Assembly: GCA_023055505.1 (NCBI GenBank)
Contig: JALIRH010000002.1
Span: forward strand, 3,705,001-3,769,000
Source: Callipepla californica brunnescens
Lineage: Eukaryota; Chordata; Aves; Galliformes; Odontophoridae
Reading direction: 5' to 3'
Length of the DNA: 64,000 bases
Shown here: positions 11,037 through 22,180 of the stretch, in pieces
How the letters are laid out: every line of letters starts with the position of its first letter
Numbering within the stretch: position 1 is the first letter of the stretch
Translations under genes and position numbers: made by a program
The notes under the pieces: model-generated
Database searches by the model: none
What the model saw: only the letters and a program-made list of their open reading frames with translations
Told to the model about the DNA's origin: nothing

Positions 11037-12405
11037 CAAATAGATATTATATAATGAGAATGTTTCACCCCTCTCCAAATTACTAGAAAATTCATTGTAT
11101 CAATGTCAGTCAAATGAGAATCTCATATGTAGGGTGACTTTGAAGTCCCAGGAGTGGTGAGGGTTCAACTGGGGGCAACCTTCAGCTCCCTACTGGGGTA
11201 AATTCATCAGATACTCGATCCAGATCAAAACATACGTTAATACCGTTGAACTTCAAATTGGGATTAGAGTGCATTTTCAATCTGATCACCTAGAAGTGTA
11301 TTGATACAGTTTTTACTCTTGGATCATGTATTGGAGAGATCTTCTGCAGACTTCCAATTTAAAATGAAGTTATGATATTATAGTTTGGGGTTAGTATTGT
11401 ACGTTTTTGGTAAGTGATATGCAGTGGAGCTTACAGTATCCTCAGGGGGTCCAGGATGCATGAGCACTTCTGTGGTATCTTTTCCATTGGCTTGAGGAAC
11501 CCCCATGCTTGTAGATACCTGCTTTCTCCTTCATGGGACATTCTTAAAGTCCAGAAATAGCTCCCTAATGAGAATCAAGCTAGAACTTATCAGGGACAGT
11601 GTCTTGTTTTATACCACTGAAATAACTAACTGAATAAGAGTATGCTGATGGTTGGTGTATTTCTGTGGTGTTTCTTCCATCAAATGAAATTTGCTTTTTA
11701 ACATTGTTTTTTTTTCTCCTAAGTAGTTTTGTCTACTGAAATACACACAGCACAGAGGTAATCAACGACCAGTGTCAGAGAGAAAAGAACTGAGACTGCT
11801 TGGGATGCAGTACGGTGTCTTTTTTTTTTCTTACAACACTTGTCATCAGTGTGCCTGGGCAGAGATTTACAGCGTAGGCATTTGTCACTTTGGAAGTAGG
11901 CAAAGGCCACTGTATTACACTGAGAAGCAGGCCAGAAGGCTTCGGATTTTACTCTTTAGATTAGTGGATTTACTTACTGCAGAGCAAAGAAAAAAGTGCC
12001 TGAAGCATGTAATTGAAGCCTTTGCACATCTGAAGTACACCAGCTCGTATTACTTTTGAAACTTGTCCCATTATTGTTAATAGAACCTGTTTGTAAGATC
12101 TGCTTCCCCAAATGCTTAGCAGAATGAAAGCATCACAACAAAATTTGATTTTGTAGAGAGATGTCTCTTTTCTCTTTGTACTTCTTATTTTATATGTACT
12201 TTCTCTATTATATAGAAACATATGGAGGAGAATAAATAGAAAAAGACATGTGATGGGAGGAAGGTAGAGGAATTGGGCGGCATAGCCAAAGGAGAATGAA
12301 CGTGTTGCCATGTATGACATTTCCATCACTACAATATATCAAGTTAGTTTATAATCTGCCTCCATGTTTATCACAGTTGTCTTGGCCAGAAGATGACAGC
12401 CTGAA

Positions 12406-12462
12406 GCAGGGACACTTGAACTGGTAGCACGAGCGTGTGCCTCACTCCACTGAGCTCCCTGC
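12406..12462 (-). mobile_element. tRNA-like relic, possible tRNA-derived SINE head
   Basis: On the minus strand a GCAGGGA at one end pairs perfectly with TCCCTGC at the other, like an acceptor stem. A box-A-like 'GAGCTCAGTGGAG' follows the first arm, and a box-B-like 'AGTTCAAGTG' precedes the second. The span is only 57 nt, the T arm and anticodon arm do not fold well, and there is no clean B box, so this is not a functional tRNA. It could be a decayed tRNA pseudogene, the head of an old tRNA-derived SINE, or coincidence. Confidence 0.3.
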
Positions 12463-12525
12463 TGGGGCTGAGATACTCCAGCTGGCTTCTTGGGTCATGT
12501 CCCAAATGTAGTGGAGCATTCTGTG

Positions 12526-12557
12526 GTTTTAACAACAAAGTTGTTGTTTTAACAACA
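12526..12557. repeat. 12-bp direct repeat with embedded inverted repeat
   Basis: 'gttttaacaaca' occurs twice, 20 bp apart (12526 and 12546). Between the copies lies the small palindrome 'aacaac-aaa-gttgtt' (12531-12545). This looks like a local replication-slippage product. Confidence 0.8.
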
Positions 12558-13311
12558 TACAGGAGGTTTTATCCTTTTTCCAATTAGATATTCCAGAATC
12601 TTTGAGGCTTCCAATCTAACCATCAGCCCAAGTTTGCTTTCTGAAGACTGCAGATTTGAGAATGAAGGCTGAAAGAAACATGAGAAGAAAGATGAGGTAT
12701 TTTTGTAGCCAAGAATAAACTGAGTTTTCCTGGCAAGCCAGGCCTGGTCAGTCCAAGACTCTGGGAAATTAAAATACCTCCTCCTGACTGACATGGATTT
12801 ATAGCTCTCCTTCAGTTCTGTTTTACCTTATAAATATCCTATAACAAGGCCGTAATAAGATACCTACTTTGCACAAAATCGGGAAATAGCAAAATATGGC
12901 AAATATGTAAATAAATTAGACCTTTTCCATTTAATTTCTGTATGTTATCACAGAGGGACAACAGAAAGATATAAGTAGGTTGAACAGAAACGTGGAATCA
13001 AATGAAAAGTTTTTAAATCTCCCTTGTGAAATGCAGAAACTCTTGTAATATTGATCCCTTGCTATGTATTAGTTTAAGCAGTAGAAATGCCCCTTATGAA
13101 AATTTATGAAAGCCCTTTGGAAGTATCTCATTGGTTTTCAGGACTTAGCTGCAGGGTTATTGTTATCATTGATTATAATTTAAAATGAGTCGTCTGCAGT
13201 CGTGAATGTTAAGGCAGAAGATGTCTTCACTTCTCAGCTTGCAGTTGATGAAAAAATATACCTTTTGCCTTACCAGTAGAAAGACTGCAGAAAACACTGA
13301 GGAGTAGCTGC

Positions 13312-13336
13312 AAAAATAAATAAATAAATAAACAAA
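13312..13336 (+). repeat. (AAAT)n microsatellite
   Basis: About five copies of the tetranucleotide AAAT, with an imperfect end reading 'aaacaaat'. Confidence 0.9.
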
Positions 13337-13594
13337 TATGTGAATGAATAGCTTCTATGCTGTTAGGTTTAGGATTGGCTTTGTAGATGCAATTTTGCTA
13401 TGTTGCAAAGAGAAAAGATAATGGCCTGTCAAGCCATAGGAGAGCAGTTTCTTAAAAAATGCTGTCTTTGATCAGCATAAATGCATATCTGATTGCTTCT
13501 TCTCTCTACCCTATTGAATGAGACACTTCAGGTTCCAGTGGTGTGTGTCCTTTTGAGTCGTGGTGCGACCTGATACAGATCCTTTCATTTCTAA

Positions 13595-13690
13595 TGAGTG
13601 AGTGAATCTTTACCAATTAGCAACCTGTAAAATGGCAGTGATAATTGTTGCCTAGCCAGGAGGAGTGTTATGAAGTCTAATTAGTGAATG
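13595..13690 (+). mobile_element. MIR-like ancient SINE relic
   Basis: 'aacctgtaaaatggcagtga' followed by 'taattgttgcctagccagga' and 'ggagtgttatgaagtctaat' tracks the MIR core and tail order: 'ctgtaaaatgggga', 'taataatacctacct', then 'gttgtgaggattaaatg'. The preceding 'tgcgacctgatacagatcct' may be the decayed 'gtgaccttgggcaagtc' portion. An A18 run lies shortly downstream. The orientation is sense. Confidence 0.55.
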
Positions 13691-13707
13691 TTTTAGTGGT
13701 CATGGGG

Positions 13708-13725
13708 AAAAAAAAAAAAAAAAAA
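13708..13725 (+). repeat. A18 homopolymer
   Basis: Eighteen consecutive A residues after 'catgggg'. It lies about 20 bp downstream of the MIR-like block. It could be a retroposon tail, or a simple expansion, since no processed-gene body is seen upstream. Confidence 0.85.
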
Positions 13726-14649
13726 TGTACAAATTCTGCTTTGATTTTTCTCTTTTAAGTTTCTATTAAATCTGCTATTGTAGAATTTTTCTCAGCATTT
13801 TCAAGTAAGGAAAGGTTGGTAACCCGATAGGGCATTACCATTCTGAAATACCATTATTATTCACCAGCCTTAGGTGTAAAGGGTTTGGTGTGTTTTCACA
13901 AATATAAGAAAAGCAATGGTTCAGAACCCTTTGCTTTCTCTCCATAGGATGTTCTAAAGAGAAACTGTTTTAAATATAAATACAAAGCATATCATAGTAC
14001 TTCATTAACAGTTCCATCTTACTGCTGTTGAAGGATATGAGCAGCTGGGTGTTTGTGGGTTTCCCTGTAAGTCTGAAAGGACTCTTGAGTAGAAATGTTT
14101 CCAAGACAGCAAGTGCTACCTACATTTCTGTCAAGCTGAGATGATTCTTTCTGATCTGTCTTTAGTGTGCTTTGGTTTCTTTCTTTCTTTTTATTAAAAT
14201 TCTATTTATTTATTCACATTTATCTCTTTGACAGCAGTCCCTGAGTAAATTAGACTTACCACAACAAGTTTCCCAGTATACTACTGGACTCAATTGACTT
14301 CTTCTTCTTAATGGATTTATACTTATTATATATGCTCATTAAAGTACTAAAATATGGGGATACTTCCTAAAAAAATGCAACAACAACATGCCAAGCCCAA
14401 ATACTACATGTTTTCTTCCATATAGGTAAGCATCTCTCAGTCTGGTTTTCCTGAGGAAGCCAACCTGCTGGTTGCGAGTTCTGTAGATCCATCTGTTCTG
14501 TGCTTTATACTGAGCTCTGCTCTAAGGTTCCTCCCTAAGGAGGATTCTTCCTCCCTAACTCTCTGTCCTTCCTCTTTCCCCACTGCAGTTCAAAAAATTC
14601 ACATGGAGCTTAGTTCAACTGCAGAAGCCTGACAGCCAACATGGTAGCT

Positions 14650-14754
14650 AAGGGATATGATTTAGTAGCTTAGTGGGTAGGGATGGTGATAAGAGGATGG
14701 TTGGGCTAGATGATCTTGTAGGTCCTTTCCATCCTAGTGTTTCTACGTTCTGTG
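14650..14754 (+). mobile_element. CR1 3' end, short
   Basis: About 105 bp of the CR1 3' UTR in sense orientation: 'ttagtagcttagtgggtagg', then 'gatggttgggctagatgatc' and 'ttgtaggtcctttccatcct', with a degenerate tail 'gttctgtg'. It closely matches the inverted copy at 21.9-22.2 kb, so both belong to one subfamily. Confidence 0.88.
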
Positions 14755-15741
14755 TGGCAGTGAGGTGTGACTCTGAGGCACTGTCTGAGAAAATCCTGGT
14801 TAAACTAAGGATGTCCTTGTTTTTGAGTTAACAAAATGCATGTTTCAGCAAGCAGAGGGTAAGACCAGCTTTGTGCTCCATTTTCACGCACTGTCCCTTT
14901 CCACCTGGTGTGTTTAAAATCTGTTGTTAATTTAGTAATGGCAGAAAACCATCCTACCTTACCTCGACTTTGGGATTTAATTCACAAAAAAACATATGCC
15001 CATGCATTTCTGGTTCTCCTGCACCATCTCTTAACTGCAATGAAAAAGTTGCAAGGACATCGCAAAGTTCAGTGAGGTGATTATGGTTCCAATTTAATTG
15101 CTAGACAGCCCATAATATTGTTATTATTTAATTATATGATTAACTTTCATTAATTTTTGAAACTATTAAGGAAAGAGAAGTGTGGTTAAATATTTGACCA
15201 TTATTTTGACAGACTAATCCTTGCCTGGAGCAAGGGCTTCTCTTAGCTGCTCTGACATTCTAAGATTATGCAAGCTCCTCCTTATTTTTAATTTTACACT
15301 TGATTAATTCTACTTTGTTTATGAATTTGTTATTTGCGGCTGACTCCCCAGGATGCTAATTGCTACTGTAAACTACAGATACTGCTGAGCTAATGTATTC
15401 TGAAAATATCAGGAAAGGAAAGAATGTCATGAAGGCACAGTTCAGAAATGAACCTCTGAAGTGTAATCTTGAGTCATTTGCAAAACATAAAAGTCCCTTT
15501 TTCCTTGCTGCTCTTTGGAGAAAGTGTCCAACCCCACTGCATTTATGTCTCTGAATGGTGCGGATGTATCTGGTTAAAAAGAGAAGTTTTTCTGTACTTG
15601 GTTTTGTATTGGATGTGTCATCCCACTTATGAGGATGTGACCTCGCAGATTTTTTGTGGAAGACTGTTTAATGTCTGGAAATTACATCCTGAATAAAGTG
15701 TTAATGTAACTGAATGTGATAAAAACCAACAGTGGCATCAG
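14755..15741. other. Unannotated non-coding DNA
   Basis: About 1 kb of AT-rich sequence. A 75-codon frame at 15469-15696 has no recognisable protein similarity. Nothing supportable. Confidence 0.55.
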
Positions 15742-15827
15742 GAGTTAGGGTAGTATGGTTAGGTTGAAGTTGGACTTCATGTTCTTGAAGGTCTTTTCCA
15801 ACCTGAGCAATTCTATGGTTCTATGGT
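15742..15827 (+). mobile_element. CR1 3' end, very short
   Basis: About 86 bp: 'gttggacttcatgttcttga', 'aggtcttttccaacctgagc' and a two-unit tail 'aattctatggttctatgg'. The sense is plus. The body upstream ('ggttaggttgaag') is strongly diverged. Confidence 0.88.
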
Positions 15828-18126
15828 CAGAAATTTAAACTCTTCGCGTTGTCCTTTCATTGCTGCCTTTTTCTTAAAGGAAAGGAAGCATGATGATCTG
15901 TGGAGGGCAGAGTAGCTATAAAAAACATAAATCAAGATACGTATGTACATAGACATAGTCCTTTCAAATGGAGAGTTGCCCTTTTGGGTATTTGGTGATC
16001 TGAATGAGGAGCAGAAAATTTCCTTGTTCCTATGTTAATCTTCCAAGTGGGGGCCAAGCCTGAGACCCAGGAGAGCAGTCTCCAAGGAAGAGGTCTCTGG
16101 ACGGACTTCCAGATGTTGTAAGACTTCTGACTGGCCTGAGGCAAATTAATTTAATGAGTTGGATTTGAATTTCTCATCTTAACAAATGTAGGTATTCAGG
16201 TTCATCTGTTGTTACAGGATGCCCCAGGGCTCTCCCCTTCACAGATAAAGTGAAGAGTTTTTTCTAAGTAACACTAGTTTTTCCTATTTCTCTTAGGTTT
16301 TAAAATGACTCCCTTTTTCAGTTCAGGATGGATTTTGTTTGCTTTTTCCACCTTTCCCCATAATACAAGTCACCCTTTATCCTACCCTCACTCAGCCTTA
16401 GCTTCTTCTACTGGATGATACTAGGATTTTATTTCCACACTCTTGTGGCTGGAGAGTGTTTTACAAGCTGGCAGTGAGAGACTTGGTATAGCATTTTCCC
16501 TTATTCAGTCCTCGTTAAATACTTTAATTAGCACGATTCTGGCTTCAGGCTGCCTTTTTTATTTGAAGCCTACTGTAGAAGAACTGCTAATACTTTATAT
16601 GTCAGATTACCTGAATCGGTTAGACACTCTCATCTTCAATGTACAACTGTTTTCTCTACGTGAACACCGATTATAGGGGGAAAAAAACGGGTGCTTAGAT
16701 CAGCTGCAAGATTTTCTTCCCTGACAACTCCTCTAATTCCGTATCAGCTGTAGTCTGACTCTTCAGGATTCCTCTTACACCCACCTTTTGAGAACATTTT
16801 GAGATCAACAGGCAAACAGCTGCAACTCGAAACGCAGCGTTTCTGCCCATACCTAAGCAGAATCGTATTTGTGACATTTATCGAGCAGATGGGGCTGTGC
16901 ACTGTATTTTCATGCTGTGTTTGGGCTGAGACTTCAGATTTCATTGGAAAACATTAACATACTGTAGCATCCTGAGAATGAAGCAATTACCTTAATAGAT
17001 GCTTCTGTCTTGTTGTGATGTAAGAGCGCTTGCCTTGCCATCCCTCTCTTAGTGTTGCCTTCTATAAAATGAAATATTTACTACCAGACTCCAGAAGTCT
17101 TCAAAATAGTGTAAAAATACTGCAGTGCATATTAACGCGGCATAATAGCAATAGAGAGTAGAACATAATCAGAGAGACTGACTTTGCTTGTACAAGGAAG
17201 AAGTTATTTCATAACCTTTTTATTTAAGCTTGCAAATGGTGAATAGCCTCTGCCTCTTGGTTTTATGTTTAACTTGAGTCCAGATGAGCTCATTTCTATA
17301 CCCTTGCTATCAGATCCTTCATTTTCATGATACTGGGCTCTCGTGGCCTCTGTCCTCCTCTCTTTTGACACCACATTGTACTTTGAACTTCAGCTCTAAT
17401 AACCCAGCGAAGGGTTTGTAGGTATTGAAGTCAAAGCAAATATTAAATCAGGATGTGCACAGTAACTGCTCAAGTCGATTAGCATTTTGACTGCATAGGG
17501 AACCTGAGAAGTTCTTGATAGATGTAATATAAGGCTGTGCAGTGGAAGCAGAAGATATTCCTTGTTTAATGTCAGCACTAAATAATGTTATGTTGATACT
17601 GTTGTCAAATGTCAGTTTTCATTGCTATTTTCACTGCAGCTTGATTGCTGAAAAATTAATATACCAATGTTTTAGAATTTTTTACAGCTTTTCCATGAAA
17701 AAGCAATCTTCAGAGACAATATTCTGAAGAAAAAGATGACTGCACTCCAGACACCAAATTTTAAAATGAATACTCGGATTTTATTCATTAAGGTCAACAG
17801 GGAAAGGAGAAACCTCAGACTTTCCAATTTCAGGCTATAATTTTTAAAATCTTATGTTCTGAGACTGCTTCATAGGAAAGGAAAGCAGCTTTCTGCTTTG
17901 CATGATAAATGAAGTATCAGACTTTTCATATGAGTAATATCCTGTCTTAATTAAAAAGTATTTAACCAAATATTTAAATCAAATCAAATGTAGGAAAAAT
18001 AACGCACTAATTTAATTAGAAAGCACTTAAGAGAGATTTAAATCTAAGAGGTGAACCGAGGATTAGAAAGTACAGACTCCTATCTTAGAACTGTTAGAAT
18101 ATTCATAGTGTCTGTGACAAAATAAA
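15828..18126. other. Unannotated non-coding DNA
   Basis: About 2.3 kb with no recognised repeat or gene. Short open frames on both strands overlap one another and show no family features. Confidence 0.55.
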
Positions 18127-18465
18127 GAATCACAGAATTGTAGGGGTTGGAGGGGCTCTCCAGAGATCATCGAGTCCAATTGCCCTGCCAACCCAGCTCC
18201 TTAGCCCAGGTTGCACAGGTAAGCATCCAAGAGGGTCTTGAATGTCTCCAGAGAAGGAGACTCCACCACATCTCTGTGCATCCTGTGCCAGTGCTCCATC
18301 ACCTGCACTGTGAAGAAGTTGCCACGCACATTTGTGTGAAACTTCCTTTGCTTCAGTTGGTGGCCATTTCCCCTCGTCCTATCACCACACACTGCTGAGA
18401 GGAGTCCAGCCTCATCCCTTTGCCTCCTGCTCCTTAGATTTATAGATGTGGATCAGATCCAGGAA
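18127..18465 (-). mobile_element. CR1 3' end with ORF2 C-terminus (antisense)
   Basis: Antisense CR1 with tail 'aatcacagaattgtaggg', then 'agatcatcgagtccaattgc'. Minus-strand translation (18201-18392) reads 'DRTRGNGHQLKQRKFHTNVR', then 'FFTVQVMEHWHRM' and 'SPSLETFKTLLDAYL', which is the end of CR1 ORF2. The homology fades near 18465 after 'agatgtggatcag'. It is the same subfamily as the tails at 20.9 and 49.1 kb ('tttggcaggggggttggact' type). Confidence 0.92.
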
Positions 18466-19720
18466 TGTCTGTTTTGCTTTGTGATCAGTAGACAGCTTCT
18501 GTTCTCACCACCACCAGAAGCTTCTGCACATCAAGCACCTATTCTAGATTTAAAAAACCAATTCTCTTCCTCTGGTTGAACCCTTGCTCTAGCATGTTGT
18601 GTATGTGTATGTACATTATAAATACTTCTTCGACATGTTTTCTGACATCATTTAATACTGACAAAATTCAATTGCTTTCCTTCAAGGTTCAAGTGAGTAT
18701 TAGTCCACTGAAATGCATTGCCACTAAGATTCTCTCTTTGGTAGTTTTTTTCTTGGTCATTGAATATAGTAAATATGTACCAGAGTGGTCATACTTAGTC
18801 ATTAAGAATACGTGAGCAGTATTTTACTTATGCACAGCTATTCTGTGCAACGGAGACAGGGTCCTCTGGTATAGTGTGATCACACCCCTTCCTGCAGATG
18901 GAAGGAAAGTTTCAGTTTCTTATATTCCAGCCTCTTTCAACGTGAGGCCAGACTTGTATAGCTATACATTTCAACAGCAGGTTTCTTGGTCAGCTTTTCT
19001 TTATTTGTTGTTAAAACATATTGGTGGTGTAACACCTGAAGAAGGAAAGATTCAGTGTGTGTCTCTCTCATTAATAAAAATGCCACTAAAAGAAGTCAGG
19101 AAATTTAAAATTGAATTGCATGGTCAAATTCTCAAAGAAATGGGAAATGTAAAAATTAAGGCTGCTTCTGTGAGTTTGAAACTAGATGGACATTCAAGCT
19201 TTTCAAAGGCCTCAGTTAGTCAGTAATTGGACTCAGAATACAGAGGTGGGACATGACAGGTTTTGTCTTAATTTTTCACAAATTCAAACTCCTTTGCAAG
19301 CAGTAAGTTTGGAGATCATCTGTAGGAAAGCTCAGCAAAACCACGGCTTTGCATGCTGCAATTTTTTTCAACTTCTTCATAAGTTGTGTTTCTCACAACA
19401 GGTTTTGTATGAAATTTCCTTAGTTCTCTTTCATTTCTTCAGATGCAAATTAAATATTGAAACCCACTTGTGGTCAGGCTGACAAGAGCTCCTAGTCTCC
19501 CTTACTTGAGACTGATTGTGTGGGGAAGCACAGAAAGGAGGACTTCACATGCTTGACAAATCACCCTGCTTTCTTTCCACTCCTGTGACATTGCTGAAAC
19601 CTTGTCTCCAGGCATTCTTTTCCCTTCTGGAATTGACACACTGCAGCTTTGGTCCATAAGAGAGGCTTGAACGTTATCTCTTTTTACTTCCCTGTGCAAT
19701 GCACAGGATTGTTCTTATTT
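18466..19720. other. Unannotated non-coding DNA
   Basis: Contains a 116-codon open frame at 18876-19226 (+) that is rich in Lys, Ser and Leu. It has no recognised domain and no clear splice context. I treat it as chance. No repeat is recognised. Confidence 0.5.
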
Positions 19721-19853
19721 CATAAAATCACAGAATCACCAACGTTGGAAAAGACCTACAGCATTGTCCAGTCCAGCCATCCACCTGTCACCAATATTTC
19801 CCACTAAACCACATCCATCAGTACCTTTCTTGAACACCTTCAGGGATGGTGAC
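19721..19853 (-). mobile_element. CR1 3' end (antisense), short
   Basis: Antisense fragment with tail 'aaaatcacagaatcacc', then 'aacgttggaaaagacctaca', 'tgtccagtccagccatccac' and 'ttcttgaacaccttcaggga', ending abruptly at 'tggtgact'. It resembles the 3' UTR of the 8.9 kb copy. Confidence 0.9.
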
Positions 19854-20854
19854 TTTGTTTGTGTGGGGGCAACACTGTAGCTCTTTTAATCATTTTTTAT
19901 CCTTCCAAACATTATTTTGACAAAACTGAGCATATTTCGCTTTGCTTGAGCTTCTGAGGATAGCAGAATCAAAGTTCTTGCTCACTCGTGTGGCAACAGT
20001 GATGACCTTCCAGTTGGAGTTAATCAGTTGTGTAGCTGAGCAAATCTGCAGCATGTGGCTGACTTAATATTAAGGAAGTGAAAATGAGTGCTAAATAATC
20101 ACTTTGAGCACATGACTGGAAGGGTTAACTGCAGGCATGGTTGTCATAGAAGTAAAATTGTGAGAGAGCAACGTCTTTTTGACATGATAGAGTTCTGCAT
20201 GGAATGCTCTAATGGGATGACTGGCCACACTACAGAGCTAGTCTCAATCAGTTCTTTCTTTAGCTTTGAAGAATGTTAAGACTAAGTGAATTCCAAGAGA
20301 ATATGTTGATTTACACTGATCAGTTTAGTGTTATATAGTTTGCATTTGAAGAAAACGTGCAAATCCAAAAACTACCAGGGCCAGAAAGGGAAAAAAGGTT
20401 GTAAATGACCATTACGTATGTACAAGTCAGTGTTTTTCTGCATAACCTCTTGAGATATTGGTCAATGAAGCAAAACTGTTTGCTGCTGTTTGTGAGGAAC
20501 ACCTGTTCTTATGCAGACAGTGTGGTTTGGTGGTGTTTGTCTTCACTCCTCCGAGATACCATGATGAGAAGTGCCTTATCAGTGCTCTAGAAAAATCCAT
20601 GCATATTTGTGTATTATGAATGAGCAGTCATGACATTCTGTTCTTTTTTCATTTTGTTCAGTGCATGTACAAACATCATAGCACTTTTCCCTCCAAGTTT
20701 TCTTCTATTTTGTGGTTGATCTTGAAGGAAAATAACTTCTCACCTGATGCCTTGAGTAGTTACAGTCTCCATCTATGTCTGCACATAAGATAAATATAAT
20801 AAAGTTTTCCCACTTATTCCAAGACTGTATATTAAAACCTGTTTCATAATTATT
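19854..20854. other. Unannotated non-coding DNA
   Basis: About 1 kb, no gene or repeat recognised. Confidence 0.55.
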
Positions 20855-20964
20855 GTTATTACCTATTATATCATCTGGTGTAGGGAACCTGCTTTGGCAG
20901 GGGGGTTGGACTCGATGATCTCTTGAGGTCCCTTCCAACCGCTATGATTCTATAGTTATTACCT
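20855..20964 (+). mobile_element. Short CR1 3' end flanked by a candidate 10-bp TSD
   Basis: The CR1 part is at 20865-20954. It contains 'tctggtgtagggaacctgct', 'ggttggactcgatgatctct' and 'ggtcccttccaacc', and ends 'tatgattctata'. The sequence 'gttattacct' sits immediately before it (20855-20864) and after it (20955-20964), a perfect 10-bp direct repeat exactly 100 bp apart. A short stretch, 'attatatc', between the left repeat and clear CR1 sequence may be untemplated or very diverged. Confidence 0.85.
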
Positions 20965-21906
20965 CTCAGATAAACTCTCAGAAAAGCTGCATTTGACGTT
21001 TAGAAATAGAAACTGGAAGGATTGTCAGAAAATCTCTTGTAGGACTGCTGACTCTTCGAGACTATTCCGTTGGATGATTCAGACCTTTTGTTAGTAATGG
21101 AAGAATCTGTTGCCTTCAATGATAAGAATGGCACGGCAGCGGAAAATAAGCCTTGTAGAACTTACAGAAAGCAATCAGCATGATTTTATGCAATGTATGT
21201 ACACTTCATCCAACAGCTTATCGTGCCTCCTTTAAAATATAATAATAATTGTAACCAAGTGTCTGTGACATTAATGGTACAGAGAAATTTTTCATGCATG
21301 TCAGTAATTCACTAGAGCTGGCAGGAAACCTATTAAGTTGTATCAATCACAGTAAGTGTAATATTGTCAAAGACCGGGTAATGAAAACCAAGGGGAACTT
21401 GAAGAGAAATTGAAGACAACAAAAAGTCATTACTGCTTCTCAACTAAGAATATTTTATTTGGAAAGGGTGGTATTACCAGAAGGTTTGACCTTTTTTTTT
21501 CTGATTTTATGCAGCTAACAAAGGATGGCTTTTATTCAGATAGCAAAAAACACAGCATTATGTCATATTCTGACAGTGAAGGAGCTTGATGAACAGGTGC
21601 CATCCATGTAGCATCCCAAAGGGAGAGTTGAGGATCCCCTCTGACTTCAGCAGTGCGTGAACCAATGCTTTCAACAGAAAACCTGACTGAGATTGGTCAA
21701 GAATATGACATCCTACACTTGAACTGATGTATTAAAAAAACAGTGATAAATGTTATGTGGCTCTGCTAGTAGGTCCAGGTAGAGTGTAGGAGACTGGTCA
21801 GTGCTTATTGGAGTGATAGTAAGTAAAAACCCGTGCCCTTCTCATGACCTCAGGCACCCTAACAGTGTGGTTAAGGTTTCTTTGCTAGCTTATCATTAAC
21901 GAAAGT
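20965..21906. other. Unannotated non-coding DNA
   Basis: About 0.9 kb, AT-rich, with a few short T-runs. Nothing else seen. Confidence 0.55.
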
Positions 21907-22180
21907 AGATTCATAGATTCATAGATTCATAGATACATTAGGTTGGAAAGGACCTACAAGATCATCTAGTCCAACCATCCTCACACCACCATCCCTACCC
22001 ACCAAGCTACTAAATCAAATCCCTCAGCACCTCATCTAAACGCTTCTTGAACAGCGCTAGGGACGGTGCCTCAACCACCTCCCTAGGCAGGCCATTCCAG
22101 TGCCGGACCACTCTTTCAGAGAAAAAATTTTTCCTCAAGTCTAATCTAAATCTTCCCCGGCACAACTTGTGGCCATTCCA
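21907..22180 (-). mobile_element. CR1 3' end with ORF2 C-terminus and variant tail octamer
   Basis: Well-preserved antisense CR1. The tail is three and a half copies of 'attcatag' (CTATGAAT in sense), not the usual CTATGATT. Then come 'ggttggaaaggacctacaag' and 'atcatctagtccaaccatcc'. Minus-strand translation ending at 22010 gives '[20 protein letters not shown]', then '[19 protein letters not shown]', with no lesions. The element is truncated near 22180. Low divergence suggests one of the younger insertions here. Confidence 0.94.

Larger units (their letters stand above)
11037..14649. other. Non-coding DNA with small repeats and SINE relics
   Basis: About 3.6 kb with no CR1. Supported items are listed separately: a tRNA-like relic (12406-12462), a short direct/inverted repeat (12526-12557), an AAAT repeat (13312-13336), a MIR-like SINE (13595-13690) and an A18 run (13708-13725). 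Open frames at 11772-12059 and 11970-12329 overlap on opposite strands and show no protein family. Confidence 0.5.

Noticed and set aside
18876..19226. 116-codon plus-strand open frame
   Set aside because: No recognisable domain, no clear splice sites, and the length is within what chance gives in a 64-kb AT-rich window.
21907..21934. Repeated octamers resembling a short-spacer array
   Set aside because: They are the 3' tail of a CR1 retrotransposon. There are no CRISPR-like spacers, and the window is eukaryotic.
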